Counted from the stretch's first letter, positions 7,031-15,028 are shown. The stretch: 25,077 nucleotides of DNA from an uncultured Lachnospiraceae bacterium (GCA_910579085.1 CAJTRU010000055.1:1-25077); one strand, 5' to 3'. Notes: generated by a model from the sequence alone, not told the origin. Numbers and translations: made by a program.

Positions 7031-7960
7031 ATGGACAGCAGGTATACTTACCAGGAATTTAAACATTTACTGGCAGAGGAAGTGAAAAAGAATTTTAATA
7101 ATAATACAGATATAAAAGTGCATACAATTATTAAGAATAATTCACTTGAACTTGAAGGTATGATAATTGTAGAAGAGGGCAGGAATGTTTCACCTAATTT
7201 TTATCTGCAATTTTATTATGAAGATTATTTAAAGGGAACAGATATTGGGGATATTGCAAAAGGCATGGCAGAAAAATACCATAAAATGCAAAATAATGAG
7301 TTTGGAAGTTTTAGTATGGATATTAGTAATTGTATAGATAAAATAGTATGCCGTCTTGTTTCATATGAAAGGAACAGCAGGCTTTTAGAAGAAATACCAT
7401 ATATACCATTCCTTGACATGGCAATTATATTTTACTGCCTTGTAACAGAAAATGAAAACGGAATTGGTTCTGTACGTATATCCAATTCAATAATGGAAAA
7501 CTGGTGCATGACAGTAAAAACACTTTATACAGTTGCAATACATAATACAGAAAGGCTGTTTCCTAAAATATTCTGTCCATTAAAACTAATGCTGGAAAGT
7601 ATATTAAATAGCGAGGGTAAGGATGTGCCAGAGGTAATTGGAGGTATAGAAACCAGTTATTATAATGAAGCAGAAGCTCCATTTATACTTACAAACAATA
7701 AAGGGATAAACGGTTCAGCAGCAATACTTTATCCAGAATGTCTTAAAGATATAGGCAAAATAACAGAAACAGGCATGTATATAATACCAAGCAGTATACA
7801 TGAACTGCTTATAATACCTGATGATGGGCAGATGTCACCAGACGGGCTCAAAGAAATGGTAAAAGAAGTCAATACAAGCTGTGTAGCACCAGATGAGGTG
7901 CTGTCTGATATGGTTTACTATTATTCAGTAGAAAAAAATATAATTGAAATCTGTAATTAA
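7031..7960 (+). CDS. DUF5688-like protein of unknown function
   Basis: This 309-residue soluble protein has no signal peptide or membrane span. The C-terminal half resembles the DUF5688 family, which is common and multi-copy in Lachnospiraceae: GSAAILYPECLKDIG, then YIIPSSIHELLIIPDDG, then LKEMVKEVNTSCVAPDEVLSDMVYYYS. The N-terminal part (YTYQEFKHLLAEEVKKNF...) fits the usual start of that family. AGAGAGGATAGAGG precedes ATG 7031. No catalytic motif is visible. The assignment is from recognition of the conserved C-terminal pattern, not a search. It stands alone, 140 bases before the coiled-coil gene, which appears to have its own promoter. Confidence 0.75.
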   Translation: MDSRYTYQEFKHLLAEEVKKNFNNNTDIKVHTIIKNNSLELEGMIIVEEGRNVSPNFYLQFYYEDYLKGTDIGDIAKGMAEKYHKMQNNEFGSFSMDISNCIDKIVCRLVSYERNSRLLEEIPYIPFLDMAIIFYCLVTENENGIGSVRISNSIMENWCMTVKTLYTVAIHNTERLFPKIFCPLKLMLESILNSEGKDVPEVIGGIETSYYNEAEAPFILTNNKGINGSAAILYPECLKDIGKITETGMYIIPSSIHELLIIPDDGQMSPDGLKEMVKEVNTSCVAPDEVLSDMVYYYSVEKNIIEICN

Positions 7961-8023
7961 TCTATATAAAATTTTTTATCTTAAATATGAAAAATTCTTA
8001 TGTCTATATTAAACTATTTTTAA

Positions 8024-8052
8024 TAGACTTTATATTCCCAGGATGTTACAAT
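8024..8052 (+). promoter_or_regulatory. Candidate promoter for the coiled-coil gene
   Basis: TAGACT (8024-8029) and TACAAT (8047-8052) are 17 bases apart. The -10 is good and the -35 is weak (four of six). A start near 8059 would give a short leader to the AGGAGG site before ATG 8101. Confidence 0.4.
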
Positions 8053-8100
8053 ATTATAAAGTAGCTGGTTCATAAAATTATATAAAACAGGAGGTATTTT

Positions 8101-8580
8101 ATGACAGATGGTGAAAAGCTGGATTTAATTATCAATAAACTTGGCGTGTTAGAGGATGGGTTTGGTAAATTAGAGAAGAGATTTGATGTATTAGAGAACA
8201 GGTTTGATGCATTAGAAAACAGGTTTGATACATTAGAAAACAGGCTTTATGCATTAGAAAAGAGATTTGATGTATTAGAAAACAGGTTTGATGCATTAGA
8301 AAAGAGATTTGATGCATTAGAAATAAGGATTGATACAATAGAGAACAGGCTTGATATACTGGAGAACAGAATGGATGCATTAGAGTCAGATTTAAAGGAT
8401 ATTAAATTTACTATTGAAAATGAAGTACGGGCAAATTTACAGGCAGTGGCAGAAGGGCATCTTGATTTATCAAGGAATTTGCATGATGCTATAAAGCCAG
8501 GTAATGAAATTGAAATGCTAATTGTAAAAGTCAGGATGCTTGAAACAGATGTAAGAAGATTAAAGGAAAAAATCTCATAA
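8101..8580 (+). CDS. Heptad-repeat coiled-coil protein, 159 residues
   Basis: I do not recognise the family. After MTDGEKLDLIINKLG the protein consists of tandem seven-residue units of the form [A/V/T]-L-E-[N/K]-R-[F/L]-D: ten clear copies at residues 23-92 and degenerate ones at each end. Leu/Ile and Phe/Leu sit at the hydrophobic a/d positions and Glu/Arg/Lys flank them, so a long parallel coiled coil is expected. The C-terminal 60 residues (FTIENEVRANLQAVAEGHLDLSRNLHDAIK...) are also helical but not repeated. There is no signal peptide or membrane span. The ribosome binding site is a perfect AGGAGG. A terminator at 8666 ends the unit. A scaffold or oligomerisation role is likely from structure only. 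Confidence 0.85.
   Translation: MTDGEKLDLIINKLGVLEDGFGKLEKRFDVLENRFDALENRFDTLENRLYALEKRFDVLENRFDALEKRFDALEIRIDTIENRLDILENRMDALESDLKDIKFTIENEVRANLQAVAEGHLDLSRNLHDAIKPGNEIEMLIVKVRMLETDVRRLKEKIS
8167..8376 (+). repeat. Ten in-frame 21-bp tandem repeats
   Basis: The DNA encoding the heptads is itself repetitive: units close to TTAGAAAACAGGTTTGATGC recur every 21 bases with few differences. Because the unit is a multiple of three, loss or gain by slippage would change the length of the coiled coil and keep the frame. Confidence 0.9.
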
Positions 8581-8665
8581 ATATTAGTTACATAATATAA
8601 ACTACAAAATAATAAATAAAAATACAATTTAAACATATATATAAGATTAAATGTAAATATATAAT

Positions 8666-8705
8666 AATAACCCTTACAGAAAACTGATAAGGGTTATTGG
8701 TTTTT
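8666..8705 (+). terminator. Intrinsic terminator after the coiled-coil gene
   Basis: AATAACCCTTA (8666-8676) pairs perfectly with TAAGGGTTATT (8688-8698) around an 11-base loop, followed by GGTTTTT. Confidence 0.88.
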
Positions 8706-8722
8706 CCAAGATATATACAGTG

Positions 8723-8910
8723 GCGTTTCTTTTGCAACATTAAATATATGGCTTAAAGTACCCCTTTTACTAGACACTGCTGCCATCTGGCACATAAAAC
8801 CTGGCATTATAAACCAGTAAAACACTGGACAGCAGGATAACTGCAGATTACCTGTGGCGGGATTAGCCTGCAGGACACTTCCTTATGTCTGGATAAAATG
8901 CTACATAATA
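8723..8910 (+). repeat. Dispersed structured intergenic repeat, copy 2 (internal fragment)
   Basis: This stretch aligns with about 12683-12895 of the full element. The best block is 8784-8850, which matches 12755-12821 over 67 bases with one difference; it includes CTGGCACATAAAACCTGGCA and GACAGCAGGATAACTGCAG. ACATTAAATAT and GGCTTAAAGTACC are also shared. The outer terminal repeat and the right-hand domain are missing and a small internal deletion is evident, so the copy looks decayed. It lies between the terminator at 8666 and the uvrA promoter. Confidence 0.85.
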
Positions 8911-9007
8911 TAAAAGCAAAATAAACACTATAACTGGAAATTATAAGATTGAAGTATCAAGCATTTTATTTTCTACATTAAGAATACTAATAAATATACA
9001 AATAAAA

Positions 9008-9021
9008 CGAACATATGTACT
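9008..9021 (+). promoter_or_regulatory. LexA (SOS) operator upstream of uvrA
   Basis: CGAACATATGTACT agrees with the Gram-positive LexA consensus CGAACRNRYGTTYS at 12 of 14 positions. It ends on the first base of the uvrA -35 box, a position where bound repressor would block RNA polymerase. uvrA is a classical SOS gene. Confidence 0.7.
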
Positions 9022-9049
9022 TGAAATAGAGTGCAATTCGTGGTATGCT
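9021..9049 (+). promoter_or_regulatory. uvrA promoter with extended -10
   Basis: TTGAAA (9021-9026) and TATGCT (9044-9049) are 17 bases apart, and TGG just before the -10 provides an extended -10 element. The predicted start is near 9056, about 30 bases before the uvrA start codon. Confidence 0.75.
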
Positions 9050-9084
9050 GTTTACATAAATTATGAAAGGATATTACAGAAAAG

Positions 9085-11928
9085 ATGGCAGCGCATAAAG
9101 AAGTAATGAAATATATTAAAATCAGGAAAGCATATGAACATAACCTTAAAGGCATAGACATTGATATACCAAGGGACAGTTTTGTTGTATTTACGGGGCT
9201 TAGCGGCTCTGGCAAGTCTTCCCTTGCTTTTGATACAATATATGCAGAGGGGCAGAGAAGGTATATGGAGTCTTTGTCTTCTTATGCAAGACAGTTCCTT
9301 GGGCTTATGGAGAAGCCAAATGTTGAGAGTATTGAGGGGCTTCCGCCAGCTATTTCTATTGACCAGAAGTCTACTAACAGAAACCCCCGGTCAACTGTTG
9401 GGACTGTAACAGAGATTTATGATTATTTCAGGCTGCTTTATGCAAGGGCAGGAATACCACATTGCCCGAAGTGTGGCAAGGAAATTAAAAGGCAGACTAT
9501 TGACCAGGTGGTAGATGAAATCATGTCATTTCCTGTAAATACAAAGATACAGCTTTTAGCACCAGTTGTAAGGGGACGGAAAGGACAACATGCCAAAGTA
9601 TTTGAAAGTGCAAGGAAAAGCGGATATATAAGGGTTGTTGTAGATGGCAATATATATGAGCTTTCAGAAGAAATTAACCTTGATAAAAATAAAAAACATA
9701 ATATAGAAATTATGGTGGACAGGCTTATTGTAAGGGAAGGCATAGAAAGAAGGCTTACGGATTCAATAGAAAGTGTAATGCGTCTGTCAGATGGCCTGCT
9801 GGCAGTTGATATTCCTGGCGGGGAAAGGGTTAATTTCAGCCAGAGCTTCTCATGTGCGGACTGTGGCATAAGTATTGATGAAATAGAACCAAGGATATTT
9901 TCGTTTAATAATCCTTTTGGTGCTTGTGAGGTGTGTAATGGTATTGGCTATAAAATGGAGTTTGATGAGGAACTTATACTGCCTGATAAGTCATTAAGCC
10001 TTGCAGAAGGGGCAATTGTTATAAGCGGATGGCAGTCTGTTCCAGATAAGGGCAGTTTTTCGAGATGCCTTCTTGATGCACTTGCAAAAGAATATAATTT
10101 CAGCCTGGACACGCCATATTGTGAGCTTCCAGAGGAGATACAGAATATAATAATGCACGGTACAGATGGCAGGGAAGTAAAAGTACATTATAAAGGGCAG
10201 CGTGGTGAAGGCGTTTATGATGTTGCATTTGAAGGTGTTATTAAAAATGTAGAGCGCAGGTACAGGGAAACAAGTTCTGATGTTTCAAAGAGGGAATATG
10301 AAACATTTATGCGTATAACGCCTTGTAAAGCATGTGGCGGCAAAAGACTTAAAAAGGAAGCGCTTGCTGTTACAATAGCAGATAAAAATATTGCTGAAAT
10401 TACTAATATGCCAATACGTACCCTTATGGATTTCCTTGAAACCCTTAAACTTAGTGAGAAGCAGCTTAAAATAGGCAAAGCGGTGCTTAAGGAGATACGT
10501 TCCAGGGTAAGGTTTCTTGTGGATGTCGGGCTTGATTACCTTTCACTGGCACGTTATACAGGAAGCCTGTCAGGTGGCGAAGCACAGCGCATACGCCTTG
10601 CTACACAGATTGGTTCAGGGCTTGTAGGTGTTGCTTATATACTTGATGAACCAAGCATAGGGCTTCACCAGCGTGATAATGACAAGCTTTTACAGACACT
10701 TAATAAGCTAAAAGACCTTGGAAATACGCTTATAGTTGTGGAACATGACGAAGATACTATGTTTGCGGCTGACTATATAGTTGATATAGGGCCAGGTGCA
10801 GGTGAACATGGCGGACAAGTTGTGGCACAGGGTACAGCACAGGAGATAATTGATACACCTGGTTCAGTGACTGGCGATTACCTAGGAGGCAGGAAGAAAA
10901 TCCCTGTGCCAGTTTCAAGAAGAGAACCAAAGGGATGGATTACTGTAAAAGGTGCAAAAGAGAATAACCTTAAAAATATTAACGTATCATTTCCTACAGG
11001 CATAATGACTTGTGTTACAGGGGTGTCTGGCTCTGGAAAGAGTTCACTTGTAAATGAGATATTATATAAATACCTTGCCAAAAACCTTAACCATGCAAGA
11101 TGCATACCAGGTTTATGCAGAAGTATTGAAGGTATAGAAAACCTTGATAAAGTTATTAATATTGACCAGTCACCTATAGGCAGGACACCGCGTTCAAATC
11201 CTGCAACATATACAGGTGTATTTGATATGATAAGGGATATATTCGCATCTACATCCGATGCCAAAATGAAAGGTTATAAAAAGGGCAGGTTCAGTTTTAA
11301 TGTTAAGGGCGGGAGATGTGAAGCATGTAGTGGTGATGGCATAATTAAAATAGAGATGAATTTCCTGCCAGATGTTTATGTACCTTGTGAGGTATGCGGG
11401 GGCAAAAGGTATAACAGGGAAACCCTGGATGTAAAGTATAAGGGTAAAAGCATATATGATGTTCTGGATATGACAGTTGAAGAAGCACGTGTATTCTTTG
11501 AAAATATACCAAGTATACGCAATAAAATGGATACACTTTATGATGTAGGGCTTTCATATATAAAGCTTGGACAGCCGTCTACAACACTGTCAGGTGGCGA
11601 AGCACAGCGTGTAAAACTTGCTACAGAGCTTAGCAGGAGAAGCACAGGAAAGACAGTCTATATACTTGACGAGCCAACAACAGGGCTGCATTTCGCAGAT
11701 GTGCACAAACTTGTAGATATTTTAAGCAGGCTTGCAGAAACTGGCAATACAGTAATTGTAATAGAGCATAACCTTGATGTAATTAAAACTGCTGATTATA
11801 TTATTGATATGGGGCCTGAGGGCGGAGAGAACGGAGGCACGCTTCTTACATCAGGCACACCCGAGGATGTAGCAGAAGTAAAGGAGTCCTATACAGGGCA
11901 CTATATAAAGAAAATGCTTGGAAGGTGA
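9085..11928 (+). CDS. uvrA: Excinuclease ABC subunit A
   Basis: UvrA is the damage-sensing ATPase of nucleotide excision repair. It works as a dimer and loads UvrB. The 947-residue length is normal. Two ABC ATPase modules are visible: Walker A GLSGSGKSS at residues 38-46 and GVSGSGKSS in the second half; signatures SGGEAQRIRLATQIGSG and LSGGEAQRVKLATELS; Walker B regions VAYILDEPSIGLHQRDN and VYILDEPTTGLHFADV. Zinc-binding CxxC pairs are present: CPKCGKE, CADCG with CEVCNGIG, CKACGGKR, and CEACSGDG with CEVCGGKRYN. The start at 9085 gives standard length but its ribosome binding site is weak; Met8 (MKYIKIRKAYEHNLK) is an alternative. uvrB is not nearby. A SOS-type promoter precedes it, and the yfbR-like gene follows after 4 bases. 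Confidence 0.98.
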   Translation: MAAHKEVMKYIKIRKAYEHNLKGIDIDIPRDSFVVFTGLSGSGKSSLAFDTIYAEGQRRYMESLSSYARQFLGLMEKPNVESIEGLPPAISIDQKSTNRNPRSTVGTVTEIYDYFRLLYARAGIPHCPKCGKEIKRQTIDQVVDEIMSFPVNTKIQLLAPVVRGRKGQHAKVFESARKSGYIRVVVDGNIYELSEEINLDKNKKHNIEIMVDRLIVREGIERRLTDSIESVMRLSDGLLAVDIPGGERVNFSQSFSCADCGISIDEIEPRIFSFNNPFGACEVCNGIGYKMEFDEELILPDKSLSLAEGAIVISGWQSVPDKGSFSRCLLDALAKEYNFSLDTPYCELPEEIQNIIMHGTDGREVKVHYKGQRGEGVYDVAFEGVIKNVERRYRETSSDVSKREYETFMRITPCKACGGKRLKKEALAVTIADKNIAEITNMPIRTLMDFLETLKLSEKQLKIGKAVLKEIRSRVRFLVDVGLDYLSLARYTGSLSGGEAQRIRLATQIGSGLVGVAYILDEPSIGLHQRDNDKLLQTLNKLKDLGNTLIVVEHDEDTMFAADYIVDIGPGAGEHGGQVVAQGTAQEIIDTPGSVTGDYLGGRKKIPVPVSRREPKGWITVKGAKENNLKNINVSFPTGIMTCVTGVSGSGKSSLVNEILYKYLAKNLNHARCIPGLCRSIEGIENLDKVINIDQSPIGRTPRSNPATYTGVFDMIRDIFASTSDAKMKGYKKGRFSFNVKGGRCEACSGDGIIKIEMNFLPDVYVPCEVCGGKRYNRETLDVKYKGKSIYDVLDMTVEEARVFFENIPSIRNKMDTLYDVGLSYIKLGQPSTTLSGGEAQRVKLATELSRRSTGKTVYILDEPTTGLHFADVHKLVDILSRLAETGNTVIVIEHNLDVIKTADYIIDMGPEGGENGGTLLTSGTPEDVAEVKESYTGHYIKKMLGR

Positions 11929-11932
11929 TGGT

Positions 11933-12517
11933 ATGGCAGGAAGCCAGAATACTTTTTTTGCTATGATGTCACGTATGAAATATATTGAAAGATGGGCACT
12001 TATGAGAAATTCCGCAAGGGAGAATATAAGTGAACACTCCCTGGAAGTGGCAATAATAGCACATGCACTTGCGGTTATTGGAAATACCAGGCTTGGAAAG
12101 AACTATAACCCCGAACATATTGCAATGCTTGGGGTTTACCATGACTGCACAGAGATAATTACAGGCGATATGCCGACCCCTGTAAAATATAATAATGAAG
12201 TAATCCGTATGGCTTATAAGGAGATTGAGGCAGAAGCTGCTTTACGTATAATTAATATGCTGCCAGCAGATATGCAGGAATATTATAAATGTTATTTTGG
12301 CGGTGAGGAAGACAGTGAAGCATTGAAACTTGTAAAAGCAGCAGATAAACTGTCTGCACTTGTTAAGTGTATTGAAGAAGAAAAAGCAGGCAATAAGGAA
12401 TTTGTGTGTGCAAAAGCTTCTGTTATTGCAGCAATAGAGGAGATGGAGTGCAGGGAGGCAGGAATATTCTGCCAGGAATTCCTTGGGGCATATGGAAAGA
12501 CACTTGATGAACTTTAA
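11933..12517 (+). CDS. yfbR: YfbR-like HD-domain 5'-deoxynucleotidase
   Basis: The enzyme removes phosphate from deoxyribonucleoside 5'-monophosphates and helps balance dNTP pools. The 194-residue protein has all HD-domain ligands at the positions expected for YfbR: His35 (SEHSLEVA), His70-Asp71 (YHDCTE), Glu74 and Asp138 (KAADKLSAL). The family loop GDMPTPVKY directly follows. ATG 11933 is preferred over ATG 11918 because GGAAGGTG lies 5-6 bases upstream and the family N-terminus (FFAMMSRMKYIERWALMRN) follows. It starts 4 bases after the uvrA stop, so it is translationally coupled and probably SOS-induced with uvrA. Pairing nucleotide-pool control with excision repair is sensible but I infer it only from position. 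Confidence 0.9.
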   Translation: MAGSQNTFFAMMSRMKYIERWALMRNSARENISEHSLEVAIIAHALAVIGNTRLGKNYNPEHIAMLGVYHDCTEIITGDMPTPVKYNNEVIRMAYKEIEAEAALRIINMLPADMQEYYKCYFGGEEDSEALKLVKAADKLSALVKCIEEEKAGNKEFVCAKASVIAAIEEMECREAGIFCQEFLGAYGKTLDEL

Positions 12518-12580
12518 ATAGACCGGGTATGGGATAATTTGCTGTTATCCTGTGTTTTGTGGATAACGGACGGTTTCATT

Positions 12581-12762
12581 GCCAGAACCAGCAATATTAA
12601 ATACAAGGGTACGCTTCCGCTACATTAAGCCACGCAGCGGCACATAAAGCCAGATATTTAATGCTCCAGAATAAACAGACGTTTATTCTATAACATTAAA
12701 TATCCAGCTTAAATGCCGGCGGGCTTAAAGTACCCTTGTATTTAATATTGCTGGCATCTGGC
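12581..12762. repeat. Domain A of the element: 24-bp perfect inverted repeat with nested stems
   Basis: 12588-12611 is the exact reverse complement of 12731-12754 (CCAGCAATATT... with ...AATATTGCTGG), and the pairing extends outward with one bulge through GCCAGA/TCTGGC. Inside, GATATTTAATG (12653-12663) pairs with CATTAAATATC (12694-12704), and AGAATAAAC pairs with GTTTATTCT around a 4-base loop. A long, jointed hairpin results. A block at 12631-12651 inside this domain recurs exactly at 25023-25043. Confidence 0.85.
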
Positions 12763-12802
12763 ACATAAAACCTGGCATAATAAACCAGTAAAACACTGGA
12801 CA

Positions 12803-12915
12803 GCAGGATAACTGCAGATTATATGTGGCAGGATTATTCTGCTATACACTTACAGACGTCTGAATACCGGCTATCTGAATAAAATACCACACAACATAAT
12901 TTTCTGTTATCCTGC
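12803..12915. repeat. Domain B of the element: 10-bp perfect inverted repeat
   Basis: GCAGGATAAC (12803-12812) pairs with GTTATCCTGC (12906-12915). The same GGATAAC/GTTATCC core also forms the outer ends of the element, so alternative pairings between ends and middle are possible. The loop contains a perfect palindrome CAGACGTCTG. Confidence 0.65.
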
Positions 12916-12956
12916 CCAGCCTTCTTGTTTATGTTTTTTCTGGAATTTTGCCAGCA

Positions 12957-13131
12957 GGCAGCAGGTTTCCGATGTTCTCCCTGATATTATTACATGACAG
13001 TGGCACTCCAGCCCCGTTGGTACTTAGAGCCTGTTTTCCAGGGCTCTTATGTACCATTTACGTGGGCTGTTGTAGCGAAAGCGTGCCCTGTTCATGTAAT
13101 AATACCAGGGGAACATGGAAGCCCTGCTGCC
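12957..13131. repeat. Domain C of the element: 42-base near-perfect inverted repeat
   Basis: 12957-12998 pairs with 13090-13131 with only a few mismatches and bulges (GGCAGCAGG... with ...CCTGCTGCC; TATTATTACATGA with TTCATGTAATAATA). Inside, CAGCCC pairs with GGGCTG, GGTAC pairs with GTACC, and AGAGCC pairs with GGCTCT, giving a branched hairpin. Confidence 0.85.
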
Positions 13132-13203
13132 GTCATAAACATAGGATAACAGCAAATTACCCTGCATACAGTTTGTTGTACAGGAATTTATGAAATGGAT
13201 GTG

Positions 13204-13866
13204 TTAAGGGATTTCTAAGGAAATGCCCCTGCCATAGTGTGTGATTATCTTTACATTGCAGCCAGATAGCTTCTGGCGCAGTTGTTTTATTACAGTGTCA
13301 ATAATACGTATATTGCCATTAAAGCTGTTTCCCCACACTTCTGTAAGTATAATATCTTTAGATACAGGAATACCCTTGTTACAGGCAAGTATATATAAAA
13401 CTTCGCGTTCACGTTTTGTCAGGCTTACCATATGCCCGTCTGTAAAAATATCTTTTGAAGCCATGTCATAGTATATATTATTCTGTGCCAGGCTGGAAAG
13501 TTTGTTGCGTATTCTCTGTGCAACTGCTTTAACAGGTGCTGTCTTTAGCTGGTAATCAAAACATCCTAGCCTTAAGGCAGCAAGTTCATCATCAGCAGAA
13601 TAATTTCCAGCTATTGCAAGCACAGGAGGCATTTTCCTGATAGTATGCAAATCCAGGCTGTCTGGCCCATATTCCATAAAATCCAGGAATTCTTCAACAG
13701 GGCAGACTATAACGCCTGTAGTAAGAAATGGGAATATACTGCCGTTAATAACAGCATCACCAGTGCTGTCAGCATATGTTATAAATATGTTTTCATCTGT
13801 AAATTCTTTTTTTAATCCTGCGTTCCATAATAAATCATGGCCGCATAATACGATGGAACTGTCCAT
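13204..13866 (-). CDS. OmpR-type winged-helix regulator with degenerate receiver domain
   Basis: This 220-residue protein has a C-terminal PhoB/OmpR-type winged helix (about 125-220: VSLTKREREVLYILACNKG, then VWGNSF, then IDTVIKQLRQKL and THYGRGISL). The N-terminal 120 residues have the length and helix/strand rhythm of a receiver, but the acidic pair after strand 1 is missing (IVLCGHDLLW) and the phosphoacceptor Asp is replaced (GVIVCPVEEF). The Lys in DYQLKTAP is kept. It is therefore unlikely to be switched by normal Asp phosphorylation. Start 13866 (MDSSIV) is preferred; the frame is open upstream to 13920 inside the HydE gene. It overlaps the end of the HydE gene by 32 bases, so translation is coupled. 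No kinase is adjacent. Targets are unknown. Confidence 0.82.
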   Translation of the reverse strand: MDSSIVLCGHDLLWNAGLKKEFTDENIFITYADSTGDAVINGSIFPFLTTGVIVCPVEEFLDFMEYGPDSLDLHTIRKMPPVLAIAGNYSADDELAALRLGCFDYQLKTAPVKAVAQRIRNKLSSLAQNNIYYDMASKDIFTDGHMVSLTKREREVLYILACNKGIPVSKDIILTEVWGNSFNGNIRIIDTVIKQLRQKLSGCNVKIITHYGRGISLEIP

Positions 13867-14935
13867 ATATTTTCTCTTTCTTTGGAAGTGGTATATAATC
13901 ACCTTTTGAAACTGCTGCAATATTCCCGCTTTCTTCTATTTTGCCAGCCATACGTAAAACATCATCACCACTACAGTTTTTTATGGTGTACCTTTTATTA
14001 TAAACGTTAAAATATCCTTTTATTTCATCAGTTGCAAGGCTTGCAAATACTTCATTAACACCAGCAGCAAAAGACTTTTTCCTGCCATCTGCCAGGGCGT
14101 TTTCAAGTGCAGGGTCTGCTGTAAGAAGTACGCTTGGAAGCATCAGGCGTATTATTGCCATAAGGTAAAGGGTCATATCACCATTGCCGCTTCTTTCTTT
14201 TTCATAACGTGTATGCATAACAGGCAGGAATGGTGTGATATGTACAATCTGCGGGTCAAGTGCTTTTAGGAACATAAGGTCTTCCACAACATCTGCAACG
14301 CCCTGGAATGGTGTGCCTGTCATAAAACCGCTTCCTGTCTGGTAGCCAGTTTCCTTAAGCTCCCAGAGTGCCTGTTTTCTTTTAAGAAGCGACATCTCAG
14401 GCGGGTGTACTTTTTTAAAATGGGCATCACTGGCAGTTTCATGCCATAAAATATATCTTGAAGCACCAGCTTCAAACCATTGCCTGTAAATGGATGGCTG
14501 TCTTTCACCAAGGCATAATTCCACAGCACATTCTGGATAAACTGATTTAATCATTGAAATAATCTGTGCAATTTTGTCACCAGTAAAATAATAATCATCA
14601 CCACCCATAAGCACAAATGTCCTTATGCCTTTGTTGTAGCCTTCATTACAGAATTTCATAATATCATTTTCATCAAGCCGGAATCTTGTAATAAACTGGT
14701 TATCCCTGCGCAGCCCGCAATAATAACAGTTATTCCTGCAATAATTGCTGATTTCAATAGTACCACGTATAAATATATTGTTGCCATAGTATTTTTGTTT
14801 GGTTTCAAGTGCTTTCTGGAAAATATAATTTGTAGTTTCTGTATTCCTGTATCTTAGAAGTTCTGCCATTTCATAGCCAGGCAGAGTATTGTCTGCTGCA
14901 AGTTTATCCACAAGTTCTGTCCTGCATGTACCCAT
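13835..14935 (-). CDS. hydE: HydE-like radical SAM protein ([FeFe]-hydrogenase H-cluster maturase family)
   Basis: HydE helps build the organometallic H-cluster of [FeFe]-hydrogenases using S-adenosylmethionine. The radical SAM motif is CRNNCYYC (Cys66, Cys70, Cys73) in the family-typical context FIRGTIEISNYC...GLRRDN. Downstream are FVLMGGDD, ELCLGERQ, ILWHETA and GYQTGSGFMTGTP, as in HydE. The C-terminal part is more diverged from usual HydE, which typically shows an ATTALGT-like stretch and MPNLTP; here it reads VLLTADPALENALADGRKKSFAAGVNEVFA. Start 14935 (366 residues) is chosen because AAAGGCGGGGG lies upstream; an ATG at 15040 would lie above the predicted transcription start. hydF and hydG are not in view. 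A HydE paralogue with another role is possible. Confidence 0.82.
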   Translation of the reverse strand: MGTCRTELVDKLAADNTLPGYEMAELLRYRNTETTNYIFQKALETKQKYYGNNIFIRGTIEISNYCRNNCYYCGLRRDNQFITRFRLDENDIMKFCNEGYNKGIRTFVLMGGDDYYFTGDKIAQIISMIKSVYPECAVELCLGERQPSIYRQWFEAGASRYILWHETASDAHFKKVHPPEMSLLKRKQALWELKETGYQTGSGFMTGTPFQGVADVVEDLMFLKALDPQIVHITPFLPVMHTRYEKERSGNGDMTLYLMAIIRLMLPSVLLTADPALENALADGRKKSFAAGVNEVFASLATDEIKGYFNVYNKRYTIKNCSGDDVLRMAGKIEESGNIAAVSKGDYIPLPKKEKIYGQFHRIMRP

Positions 14936-15028
14936 ATCTATACCCCCGCCTTTCTTCATCCTGACTGCATCTATTAATGAAGAAGGTCTTGCATTTATTA
15001 GTGTCCGGACTAATAGTTCATGTTTATT

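Larger units (their letters stand above)
12532..13162 (+). repeat. Dispersed structured intergenic repeat, copy 3 (full-length, about 630 bp)
   Basis: The whole gap between the converging yfbR and response-regulator genes is this element. Its ends are inverted repeats: GGATAATTTGCTGTTATCCT at 12532-12551 and its complement at 13143-13162, matching 19 of 20. Inside are three separate inverted-repeat domains: 12581-12762, 12803-12915 and 12957-13131. Parts of it recur at 1-88 (inverted), 8723-8910 and 24893-25077. An 81-codon frame at 12948-13193 lies across hairpin arms and has no ribosome binding site, so I regard the element as non-coding. No target duplication is obvious. It could be a MITE-like element, a large structured RNA, or a bidirectional terminator between convergent genes. 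Confidence 0.85.

Noticed and set aside
8167..8376. CRISPR-like array
   Set aside because: The 21-bp repeats are contiguous, in frame and code for heptads; there are no spacers.
12948..13193. 81-codon plus-strand frame inside the full repeat element
   Set aside because: It runs across both arms of the 42-base inverted repeat, lacks a ribosome binding site and has no family-like composition.
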